Positions 1 to 5,658 of a stretch of DNA of 7,802 bases are shown piece by piece. Position 1 is the first letter of the stretch. Each line of letters begins with the position of its first letter. Origin of the DNA: Holosporales bacterium (GTDB taxonomy: Bacteria > Pseudomonadota > Alphaproteobacteria > RUG11792); contig JAIRKP010000082.1 of the NCBI GenBank assembly GCA_031260085.1, positions 1 to 7,802 on the forward strand. The letters run 5' to 3'. The notes below the pieces were generated by a model. It saw only the letters and a program-made list of their open reading frames with translations, was not told where the DNA came from and ran no database searches. The translations under genes were made by a program, and so were the position numbers.

Positions 1-7
1 GAGTCCA

Positions 8-90
8 ACGGGGCGCGATTATGATAAATCATAGATTTATCGCAAAATCAAAGATTTTGCCCGAAGTTTCTTCGGATAATCGCGCCCCGT
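8..90. repeat. Gap-free cloverleaf palindrome (15-bp stem with three hairpins)
   Basis: A perfect 15-bp inverted repeat (8-22 with 76-90) encloses three back-to-back perfect hairpins: 23-41 (8-bp arms, loop ATA), 42-60 (8-bp arms, loop AAA) and 61-75 (6-bp arms, loop TTT). Every base between 8 and 90 is either paired or in a 3-nt loop, so there is not one unpaired base at the junction. The stem can extend through TCC 4-6 with GGA 91-93 if A7 is bulged. No reading frame or T-tract goes with it, so it is neither a gene nor a standard terminator. Its GC-rich outer stem resembles the hairpin at 2807-2845, which marks it as a member of a dispersed repeat family. The sequence may be a mobile palindromic element or a structured RNA; its function is unknown. 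Confidence 0.85.
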
Positions 91-94
91 GGAA

Positions 95-118
95 CCCTAA
101 AAGCAACTGCTTTTAGGG
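95..118. repeat. Perfect 10-bp hairpin next to the cloverleaf
   Basis: CCCTAAAAGC (95-104) and GCTTTTAGGG (109-118) are perfect inverted repeats around a 4-nt loop, starting only 4 nt after the cloverleaf ends. No T-run follows on the plus strand, so an intrinsic terminator is unlikely. It probably belongs to the same structured block as 8-90. Confidence 0.75.
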
Positions 119-533
119 CTCAAGGCTGCTTATTATACTGTTTACAATGACTGGAAGAAAGAGATTCGAAAGAGGTCTATTTCTCCCATAGCACAATTGA
201 GTCGGTTCACACGAAATTTTTAAAGCTTAGCCCCCCTGGGGGCCGAAAGCATTCGCTTTGTGGGCTATATCAGCAGTGGATTTCTACTCCAAAGCTTACG
301 TATCCTAGCTATACTCCGATTCTGCGCAGCGTGCCTTCTTGCTTTAATTCTGATTATTATGAAGTTTGCGGCGGCGTATGTATAAGAGATTTATTTCCAG
401 ACTAAAGATGCTATACGAAGCCTTGGTAAGTAAGTATATTATAAAGGTTCCGTTTAGATATCCAATGAAGCACTCCCGTAATCCGTTTCTATTATTATTG
501 TTCTCATATGCAAATAAACTTCCTTCGAAACAT
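119..533. other. Gene-less stretch with one weak branched hairpin
   Basis: No gene is recognised here. TAGCCC (228-233) pairs with GGGCTA (262-267) around a C-run/G-run (231-242) and a small AAAGC/GCTTT hairpin (246-259), which gives a weak branched structure. An open frame (366-569, plus) starts at TTG, has no visible ribosome binding site and runs into the consensus promoter at 534-562. I treat it as chance or as relic coding sequence. The rest shows no tRNA, no insertion-sequence end and no array. Confidence 0.5.
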
Positions 534-562
534 TTGACAGAAATAAAATTACGATATATAAT
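534..562 (+). promoter_or_regulatory. Consensus sigma70 promoter for the permease transcript
   Basis: TTGACA (534-539) is followed after exactly 17 nt by TATAAT (557-562), a perfect match to the vegetative sigma70 consensus in both hexamers and spacing. Transcription would start near 569, leaving a leader of about 178 nt before the permease ATG at 747. Such a perfect promoter before a broken gene suggests either recent decay or a selected role for the leader RNA itself. Confidence 0.7.
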
Positions 563-588
563 GAAATAATATATAACTTGTTACAATG

Positions 589-660
589 TTTTTTAAGGTC
601 ATAAGGATATGATGCTGATTAATAGAAAAATATTAATAATCCTAGCATTTGACCAAAAAA
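589..660. repeat. Nested inverted repeat in the permease leader
   Basis: GGTCA (597-601) pairs with TGACC (650-654). This extends outward to T589-594 with A655-660 if AA 595-596 is bulged. Inside, ATGCT pairs with AGCAT, and TTAATA with TATTAA, to give a long imperfect rod. The T-run is on the 5' side and the A-run on the 3' side, so it is not shaped like a plus-strand terminator, and the minus strand looks the same. It lies just downstream of the predicted transcription start, so it would form the first domain of the leader RNA. Confidence 0.5.
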
Positions 661-669
661 CGTTCAGCT

Positions 670-745
670 ATCGATACCGAAACTATACTATCAAAATTTA
701 AATTTTAGCAATTAATAGTATAACTTTTTATTCAGAGGTATCGAT
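670..745 (+). promoter_or_regulatory. Nested inverted repeat overlapping the permease RBS
   Basis: ATCGATACC (670-678) is a perfect 9-bp inverted repeat of GGTATCGAT (737-745). Inside it, TATACTAT (684-691) pairs with ATAGTATA (715-722), and a 14-nt palindrome occupies 693-706. The 3' outer arm covers the end of the Shine-Dalgarno sequence AGAGG (734-738) and all but one base of the spacer to the ATG at 747. Folding in RNA would mask the ribosome binding site; the pattern could equally be a DNA operator. Either role is inference, since the downstream gene is broken. Confidence 0.55.
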
Positions 746-746
746 C

Positions 747-1889
747 ATGAAAAAACAATTAAAGGCAATTTCTCTATTAGCGGGCACTGCAATCGGAACT
801 GGAATGATTTCATTGCCCATCGTTTTAGCAAAATTCGGAATCATTGGCAGTTTAGTGTTGATGATTTTTTTCTGTTGGGTAACATATGTCTCAGCCATGG
901 TGCGTTGCGAACTCAACATAAACTCCAAATCTGATTTTAATTTAAAAGACGTTGGTTTATTTTGGGGAGGCAGAATATATGCCAGCGTTGGAGATATTTT
1001 TAGCATTGAATTTTGCGTTGTTATCAGCTTATATCTTTGGCGGAGCTTCATTAATAAGATCTTTTATGTTTGAAGAATATCAATTTACGACAGTAGCTAT
1101 CGGAATTTCGGTTTTTCTTGTATGTATTTTTTTATTCTCTTCCGCTTCATATTGGAGATATTTCGCGTACAAAAACCTGGAGCACAGTAATACCCATCAT
1201 ATTCACATCATTTGGATTTCAAGGATCCCTTCACACTCTCACAAAATTTGCAAATAACGAAAAGGAAATAATACGAAAAGCCTGTTTGTTTGGCAGCATA
1301 ATTCCGGCGGTCGTATACTGCCTTTGGGTTACATGCGTCTTAGCAATCATTTACAATTCAACCCCTGACAGCTTTAGCAAAATGCTAATCCAACCAATAG
1401 AGGTCAGCGAATTAATACACATACTTGACGAGACAACGGAAATCAAAATAATTCAGCCTGTTGTGTGGATTGTTTCGTTTTTGGCTATCATGACATCAGT
1501 TGTTGGCGTTGGCTTGGCTTTTAAAGAAATCTTAGAGAAAGACCTCGTGAAGAAAATAAGTGGTAAAATCCAAAGAAACATTGCTGCGACTATGCTTATG
1601 ATCATGCCAGCTACATTGGTTGCTATATTCGTGCCTAATGCATTTATACGCGTTTTGAGCTTTGCAGGTATCATCTTGGTAATTATATCTATAATTATTC
1701 CCATTTGTCTATATGATCGGCGACAAATCGGCTCTGCTTGTTGCGGAGCTTATAGCCTTAATTCTTTCTATTGGTTTCGCAAAAGCCAGAAGAGGTGATA
1801 CTCCGAAGATAGAAATAGACCTGCCAATAATATTCATGGTAGGGTTGGGGATAATTGTTTTTGGCATCATCGACATCTTTGCTAAATGA
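747..1889 (+). pseudogene. Frameshifted aromatic amino-acid permease (TyrP/Mtr type)
   Basis: This was a multi-pass inner-membrane proton-coupled amino-acid importer of the HAAAP (TyrP/Mtr/SdaC) family. The start has a fair ribosome binding site (AGAGG, 734-738) and the family N-terminus with the AGTAIGTGM motif of the first membrane helix. Frame one runs from 747 to about 945. Frame two then carries LLSAYIFGGASLI, and frame three carries the hallmark IPIIFTSFGFQGS and continues to about 1715. The C-terminal membrane segments (ALLVAELIALILSIGF, then IIFMVGLGIIVFGI) return to the first frame, ending at TGA 1887-1889. Likely shift sites are A4 at 944-947, T7 at 1127-1133 and the stretch 1695-1720. 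Between the SAYI and FTSFGF motifs there are about 65 codons, against about 101 in E. coli TyrP as I recall it, so about 35 codons seem lost. The full span would encode about 380 residues. Substrate within the family (Tyr, Trp or other) cannot be told. Confidence 0.85.
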
Positions 1890-2072
1890 AGAGGGTGGGG
1901 CCCTAAATGTTGCCGCTTTTATGGCCCTTTCGAGTAGAATGGATTCCATTATCTTAAATCCTTTTTTATATGGTGCCTTATATTAACATAGTTACCGTAC
2001 ATATTCTCTAGCTCTTGTTACTATAACCAGTGAGTATCCCATATGCTATGTGAGCCGTATCTGCCTAGCTTT
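1890..2072. other. Intergenic spacer after the permease relic
   Basis: Nothing is recognised as a gene. A short GGGCC/GGCCC pairing follows the permease stop (about 1896-1925), and AATGG/CCATT forms a small hairpin near 1938-1952 with a T-run 15 to 20 nt later. The arms are weak, so I do not call a terminator. The spacer leads directly into the first bipartite repeat. Confidence 0.4.
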
Positions 2073-2277
2073 ATATTATACTGAAGTGTTCCCCTCAAAG
2101 GCGAGGGGTTGTACCCTATCCCACGGGGTGGAAGTAAAAGAGCTGGTTGAAGTTGATTGCTAGAAAAGCAGATGCTTTTCTGTGACTCCAATTGGATATC
2201 TGAAATAATCAACTTACAAGGAGCAGCTATCTAAGACAGCAATTTTGTCAGCTGCGCCCGCGGGTGGTTACAGAAAA
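2073..2277. repeat. Bipartite hairpin repeat, copy 1
   Basis: The first 68 nt or so (ATATTATACTGAAGTG onward, through CGGGGTGGAAGTAAAA near 2123-2138) match the start of the element at 2622 at roughly three bases in four. The last 24 nt (2254-2277: GCGCCCGC, a GGT core, ACAGAAAA) match 2841-2862 almost exactly with a 2-nt gap. The cores are unrelated in sequence but both consist of packed hairpins. Here these are CCCCTC/GAGGGG (2091-2108), a 9-bp stem 2150-2158/2207-2215 holding the hairpin 2162-2181, and GCAGCT/AGCTGC (2223-2255). No coding frame fits. It could be a non-autonomous palindromic element or a structured RNA. Confidence 0.6.
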
Positions 2278-2279
2278 AT

Positions 2280-2295
2280 TGTTCTACGTGGAACA
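2280..2295. promoter_or_regulatory. parS-like ParB binding site
   Basis: The 16-mer TGTTCTACGTGGAACA matches the widely conserved chromosomal parS palindrome (TGTTNCACGTGNAACA when written symmetrically) at every fixed position except the sixth, where T replaces C. It lies in an 8-bp inverted repeat (2278-2285/2290-2297) with one G-T pair. Real parS sites are ParB loading points and usually cluster near the replication origin. A single degenerate site inside a hairpin-rich repeat block could be a true weak site or coincidence. Confidence 0.35.
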
Positions 2296-2338
2296 ATGTA
2301 GTGTTTTGAGCATAGGATGTGAATTGTAAGGCTGTGAC

Positions 2339-2410
2339 CGGAAAAGTGAATACTTTTTCGTGCCCCCAAGGCGCGAGTATGGTACAATATTCTATCATAC
2401 CCCGGGGTGG
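2339..2410. repeat. Decayed relative of the palindromic repeat
   Basis: A 9-bp hairpin (2339-2347/2352-2360, one G-T pair) precedes GGCGCGAGTATGGTA (2370-2384), which is identical to 2807-2821. The inner stem GTATGGTA/TATCATAC (2377-2384/2393-2400) is kept with the same G-T pair, but the outer 3' arm expected to read TCGCGCC is replaced by CCCCGGGG. The tail CGGGGTGGAGT resembles the CGGGGTGGAAGT of the first bipartite repeat. It looks like a partial or recombined copy in which compensating base changes have been lost. Confidence 0.5.
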
Positions 2411-2446
2411 AGTTGTTTCAGTTCCGAGGAAAGTCTACTCAATTAA

Positions 2447-2581
2447 ATAACCTCAGTTTTGGGTAAGGAACCTGCCTTGAAGTTGTGTTTCTTATACGAA
2501 ACTAAAGTTAATGAACATTTATCTTCTAAAGACGATAGTTTCGATAATGCTTACAAAGCTGATAATATAGTGAACTCTTAA
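2447..2581 (+). pseudogene. Possible relic coding fragment (about 44 codons)
   Basis: From just after an in-frame TAA (2444-2446) to TAA 2579-2581 one frame is open and reads like a hydrophilic protein tail (for example LCFLYETKVNEHLSSKDD and then SFDNAYKADNIVNS). There is no ATG; the only candidate starts are TTG codons, and AGGAAAG at 2427-2433 is too far upstream to serve them well. I do not recognise the peptide. It fills the gap between the repeat blocks and may be the end of a gene otherwise lost, or chance. A 7-bp AT hairpin (2579-2599) begins at the stop codon. Confidence 0.2.
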
Positions 2582-2758
2582 TATAATGAATCTATATTAT
2601 GATGTTCTTTTTATTGTTTCGTATTATACTCAAGTGTTCGCCTCAGGGCGAGGGCTTTAACCTTATATCTCGGGGCGGAAGTAAAACTTGAACAAAAGTT
2701 AGAGATTCGAAAATTAATCTCTAATTTGATAGGGAAAATTAATAGAGAATCAGATTAG

Positions 2759-2808
2759 CCTACAGTCTGTCAAGGAGGAGAACGAAGTGGTCCTTGACAG
2801 ACTATAGG
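2759..2808. repeat. Long 18-position hairpin, 14-nt loop
   Basis: Bases 2759-2776 pair with 2791-2808 at 17 of 18 positions; the one exception is C2763 against A2804. The 13 bp nearest the loop are perfect (AGTCTGTCAAGGA with TCCTTGACAGACT). The 14-nt loop (2777-2790) is purine-rich. The 3' arm contains TTGACA (2794-2799). Confidence 0.8.
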
Positions 2809-2845
2809 CGCGAGTATGGTATAATTTCTATATCATACTCGCGCC
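2807..2845 (-). terminator. GC-rich hairpin at the end of the operon
   Basis: Bases 2807-2823 pair with 2829-2845 over 17 bp with a single G-T pair and a 5-nt loop. Read in the direction of the operon, it begins 26 nt past the prfB stop. The minus strand continues TATAGTCTG, not a U-run, so it is not a classic intrinsic terminator. It may instead protect the 3' end from exonucleases or stop polymerase together with the next hairpin. It is also the best preserved copy of the repeat-family stem. Terminator function is inference from position. Confidence 0.45.
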
Positions 2846-2871
2846 CGCTTGGTCACAGAAAAGCCATTCTC

Positions 2872-3963
2872 TTATTCGATACCAGCTATTGCTGATTCGA
2901 GAAACTCGTGGATATCGCCATCTAAGACTGCGAGTGCATTTCCTTTTTCATAGCCCGTTCGGGTGTCTTTAACCATTTGGTATGGCTGCAAAACGTATGA
3001 GCGGATTTGATTTCCCCAAGAAATATCCGTTTTCTCTTGGGAAGCTTTTGTTTCAGCTTCTTGTTCGCGCAGTTTTTTTGCGTATAATTTAGCTCTGAGC
3101 ATTGTCATCGCTATGTCCTTATTTCTATGCTGAGAACGATCTGTTTGGCATTGGGTAACAATGCCCGTTGGAATGTGAGTAATCCTAACTGCGCTCTCTG
3201 TTTTATTAACGTGCTGCCCGCCGGCTCCTGAAGCCCGATAAGTGTCTATTCGTAGATCCGTATCCAATATTTTAATTTCGATATCCTTGTTGACTTCAGG
3301 AACAACAAAAACTGAGGCAAAGCTCGTATGTCTTCTTGCGTTTGAATCAAATGGCGAAATACGGACAAGTCTGTGAATCCCCGATTCTTTTTTCAACCAG
3401 CCATATGCCTTTGCTCCTTTGATATAGAGAGTGATAGATTTTACTCCCGCTTCTTCGCCGTCGTTTTTATCCGTGATTTCAAGCCCATATCCCCTTTTTT
3501 CGGCCCATCTTGAATACATCCTAGCCAACATTTCGGCCCAGTCTTGAGCTTCAGTTCCGCCCGCTCCTGCATTTATTTCAACAAAGCAATTGAGCGAGTC
3601 ATGTCTTTTATTCAGTATAGATTCAATTTGTAAAGATGACGCCTCTGTGACTAATTCTTCAAGAGATTTTTCTAAGGTTGATCTAAAATTCTCATCATTT
3701 TCTGATTCTGACAAATATATCAAGTCCAATAAATCCTTTAGTTTATTTTCCAACATATCTACAGGCAATATTGTATTTTTCAAATGCTCCTTTTCGGTGA
3801 CTATTGATATAGCGTTTTCAGAATCATCCCAAACGTTTGGGGTTTCTAATTTTAAATTTATTTCATTTAGTTTTTTTAATGTTTCTTCGTAATTTATAAA
3901 ACTTTTTATTAATGCAATAGACTTTTCTATATATTCGACATTTTTTTGTTCAGTTGGATTCAT
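2872..3963 (-). CDS. prfB: Peptide chain release factor 2
   Basis: The class-I release factor that reads UAA and UGA in the ribosomal A site and triggers hydrolysis of peptidyl-tRNA. At 363 residues it is about the length of the E. coli protein (365). The N-terminal helical domain covers roughly residues 1-110. The GAGGTEAQDW segment follows at 133-142, the stop-codon anticodon SPF at 203-205 and the catalytic GGQ at 248-250 within SGAGGQHVNKTESAVR. Residue 244 is Ala, where E. coli K-12 has the unusual Thr246. The reading frame is continuous through the region where many bacteria place the autoregulatory UGA frameshift (near SFINYEE, residues 21-27), so that control is absent. The start lies 7 nt after the trxB stop, with AAGG inside the end of trxB as a modest ribosome binding site. 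Stop codon TAA. Retention of this factor argues that UGA is still a stop codon here. Confidence 0.97.
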   Translation of the reverse strand: MNPTEQKNVEYIEKSIALIKSFINYEETLKKLNEINLKLETPNVWDDSENAISIVTEKEHLKNTILPVDMLENKLKDLLDLIYLSESENDENFRSTLEKSLEELVTEASSLQIESILNKRHDSLNCFVEINAGAGGTEAQDWAEMLARMYSRWAEKRGYGLEITDKNDGEEAGVKSITLYIKGAKAYGWLKKESGIHRLVRISPFDSNARRHTSFASVFVVPEVNKDIEIKILDTDLRIDTYRASGAGGQHVNKTESAVRITHIPTGIVTQCQTDRSQHRNKDIAMTMLRAKLYAKKLREQEAETKASQEKTDISWGNQIRSYVLQPYQMVKDTRTGYEKGNALAVLDGDIHEFLESAIAGIE

Positions 3964-3970
3964 GGTAAAA

Positions 3971-4882
3971 TTACCTTAACCCAAGATATGATTCAACAGC
4001 TCTTGACGCCAAAGCACCTTGCCCTGCGGCATAAATTGCCTGTTTTAAGCTATTAGAAACAACATCACCAGCTGCAAAAATTCCTTTACAGGACGTTTTT
4101 GTTTCCGCGCAAACGATATAGCCGCTGGTATCTAATTTTACAAGATTCGCAATAAAGTCTGAAGAGGGAACTGTTCCAATAGCTATAAACACTCCGTCAA
4201 CGTTTAAACTTGAGGTAGCGTCAGTTATGCTATTCTTCAAAATAAGTTTTTCGACAGAATTATTTCCAATGATTTGCGTTACATTTGAATTCCAAATGCA
4301 TGATATAATTTTATTTGAGAATAACTTTTCTTGCATTAGTTTATCGGATCTCAATATATCTCTTCTATGAATTAAATAAACACGGCTTGCTAAATTGGAC
4401 AAAAACATAGCCTCCATAACAGCAGTGTTCCCGCCGCCTATAACTGCGACCGTTTTTCCTTTGTAAAGCGGTCCATCGCAAGTCGCACACCAAGAAACAC
4501 CTCTATTAATGAATTCATCTTCGCCAGGAATGTTTAAATGTTTATGGCGTGCTCCAGTTGCTATTACTACAGTTTTAGAAATTATAGAATCATTTGATGA
4601 GAAATTTATTTCAAAAAATCCATTATCTGTTTTGGAAATTCTCTCGACTGATTCATAGACAATTTTTATTCCAAACGATTCTGCATGCTCTATCATCTTT
4701 TCCATTAGATCAGCGCCCGAGATAGATGTAAACCCAGAGTAGTTTTCGATCATAGTTGTATTAACTAATTGCCCACCTGGATTGTTCCCAGCGATTACCA
4801 AAGGACTCAACCCTGCGCGCGCTGAATATATAGCGCAAGTCAACCCTGCCGGGCCTGATCCTATTATTACGACATTTTTCAT
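3971..4882 (-). CDS. trxB: Thioredoxin-disulfide reductase
   Basis: A cytosolic NADPH-dependent FAD flavoenzyme that reduces thioredoxin. Its 303 residues are slightly fewer than the roughly 320 usual for the low-molecular-weight class. The FAD-binding GSGPAG is at residues 8-13, GGQLVNTT at 36-43, and ATGARHKHLNIPGE at 108-121. The redox-active disulfide CATC is at 132-135, the NADPH-binding GGGNTA at 149-154 with HRR at 172-174 for the 2'-phosphate, and the second FAD motif FAAGDV at 269-274. All elements of a working enzyme are present. It starts 2 nt after the fabG stop with only a weak Shine-Dalgarno sequence, which suggests translation coupled to fabG. The CATC dithiol separates it from ferredoxin/flavodoxin-NADP reductases of the same fold, which lack it. 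Confidence 0.96.
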   Translation of the reverse strand: MKNVVIIGSGPAGLTCAIYSARAGLSPLVIAGNNPGGQLVNTTMIENYSGFTSISGADLMEKMIEHAESFGIKIVYESVERISKTDNGFFEINFSSNDSIISKTVVIATGARHKHLNIPGEDEFINRGVSWCATCDGPLYKGKTVAVIGGGNTAVMEAMFLSNLASRVYLIHRRDILRSDKLMQEKLFSNKIISCIWNSNVTQIIGNNSVEKLILKNSITDATSSLNVDGVFIAIGTVPSSDFIANLVKLDTSGYIVCAETKTSCKGIFAAGDVVSNSLKQAIYAAGQGALASRAVESYLGLR

Positions 4883-4884
4883 CT

Positions 4885-5637
4885 TTATACCATCAACATC
4901 CCGCCGTTAACATGAATAGTTTGCCCTGTTATATATGACGCTTCTTTAGAGGCCAGAAAACAACAAGCAGACGCAATTTCCGCGGGTTCTCCAAGCCTAC
5001 ACATAGGAATCTTAGTTATGAAACGTTCTTTTGCTTGCTCAGGAAGTTTATCTATCATCGAAGACGAAATAGCCCCTGGAGCCACGCAATTGACGGTCAC
5101 CCCTTTTCTCGCATATTCAAGAGCGATTGCTTTAGACATGCCGACAATGCCCGCTTTGCTGGCGCAATAATTAACTTGCCCTATATTCCCAGTAAACCCG
5201 ACAACGGAGCTGATATTAATGATTCGTCCAAATCTTCTTTGCGCCATGGAGGATATTGCATTTTTCGTTAATATAAAAGCGGCTCTCAAGTTTATATCCA
5301 AAACATCGTAAAGATCCTGATCGGTCATTTTGGCAAATAACATATCTTTATTGATTCCAGCATTATTTATCAAAACGTCTATATTACCAAGCTGATCTTC
5401 AGCTCTTTTTATTAATTCATTTGTATCGTTAGGATTTGATAAATCACATGGTAAAATCAAGACTTCTTTCCCTGTTGTTTCTTTTATTTCTTCAGCGACA
5501 TTTTGAAGAGAATCTAATTTCGTTCCAGAAATAGCAATATCAGCCCCTTGTTTCGAAAAATATTTTGCAATAGCCCTTCCAATTGAGCCGCTTCCTCCCG
5601 TTATTAAAACTTTATATGCTTCCAATGAAAATAGCAT
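4885..5637 (-). CDS. fabG: 3-oxoacyl-ACP reductase
   Basis: A short-chain dehydrogenase that uses NADPH to reduce 3-oxoacyl-ACP to 3-hydroxyacyl-ACP in type II fatty-acid synthesis. It is 250 residues long. The cofactor-binding TGGSGSIG is at residues 13-20, NNAG at 91-94, and the catalytic tetrad is Asn116, Ser144, Tyr157 and Lys161 (NISS and YCASK motifs); these equal E. coli N110, S138, Y151 and K155 with a constant offset of six. The C-terminal segment ASYITGQTIHVNGGMLMV is typical of the family. A strong Shine-Dalgarno AAGGAG sits at 5644-5649, 6 nt from the ATG, fixing the start. Its place directly after fabD supports the fatty-acid role over other short-chain dehydrogenases. The usual next genes acpP and fabF are missing; trxB follows instead. 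Confidence 0.95.
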   Translation of the reverse strand: MLFSLEAYKVLITGGSGSIGRAIAKYFSKQGADIAISGTKLDSLQNVAEEIKETTGKEVLILPCDLSNPNDTNELIKRAEDQLGNIDVLINNAGINKDMLFAKMTDQDLYDVLDINLRAAFILTKNAISSMAQRRFGRIINISSVVGFTGNIGQVNYCASKAGIVGMSKAIALEYARKGVTVNCVAPGAISSSMIDKLPEQAKERFITKIPMCRLGEPAEIASACCFLASKEASYITGQTIHVNGGMLMV

Positions 5638-5643
5638 AACAAA

Positions 5644-5649
5644 CTCCTT
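5644..5649 (-). promoter_or_regulatory. Strong fabG ribosome binding site
   Basis: AAGGAG with a 6-nt spacer to the fabG ATG. It lies in the 21-nt fabD-fabG gap, the longest gap in the operon, so fabG can be initiated independently of fabD. Confidence 0.8.
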
Positions 5650-5658
5650 GCCAATAAT

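Larger units (their letters stand above)
2622..2862. repeat. Bipartite hairpin repeat, copy 2
   Basis: The head (TATTATACTCAAGTG, a CCTC/GAGG-type segment, then CGGGGCGGAAGTAAAA to about 2686) and tail (2841-2862, ending GGTCACAGAAAA) match copy 1 at 2073-2277. The core is different and carries a 9-bp hairpin 2699-2707/2716-2724, a 10-bp hairpin 2721-2730/2749-2758 that shares bases 2721-2724 with it and so excludes it, and the two long hairpins described separately. Conserved ends with replaced cores suggest a family whose internal palindromes turn over fast. The tail ends only 9 nt from the prfB stop codon. Confidence 0.6.

Noticed and set aside
366..569. Plus-strand open frame of 67 codons
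   Set aside because: It starts at TTG with no ribosome binding site, shows no recognisable domain, and overlaps a perfect sigma70 promoter at its 3' end. The opposite strand is equally open, as expected from chance composition.
589..660. Intrinsic terminator before the permease
   Set aside because: The T-run precedes the hairpin and an A-run follows it on both strands, the opposite of a working terminator.
1453..2212. Minus-strand open frames across the permease and the first repeat
   Set aside because: They are shadows of the degraded permease or cross hairpin repeats; there are no ribosome sites or family motifs.
2051..2290. GAGCCGTAT near the first repeat suggested a group II intron domain V
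   Set aside because: The required second strand and catalytic bulge of domain V are absent and there is no intron-encoded protein frame.
2421..2440. GAGGAAAGTCTAC resembles the conserved 5' core of RNase P RNA (GAGGAAAGTCC)
   Set aside because: No matching 3' core (ACAGAACCCGGCTTA type) or paired P4 helix is found at the right distance, and the flanks are AT-rich and unstructured.
1..2871. CRISPR array or integron attC array
   Set aside because: The repeats are long, differ internally and are irregularly spaced. There are no regular short direct repeats with spacers, no cas genes, no integron integrase and no clear attC core pairs.
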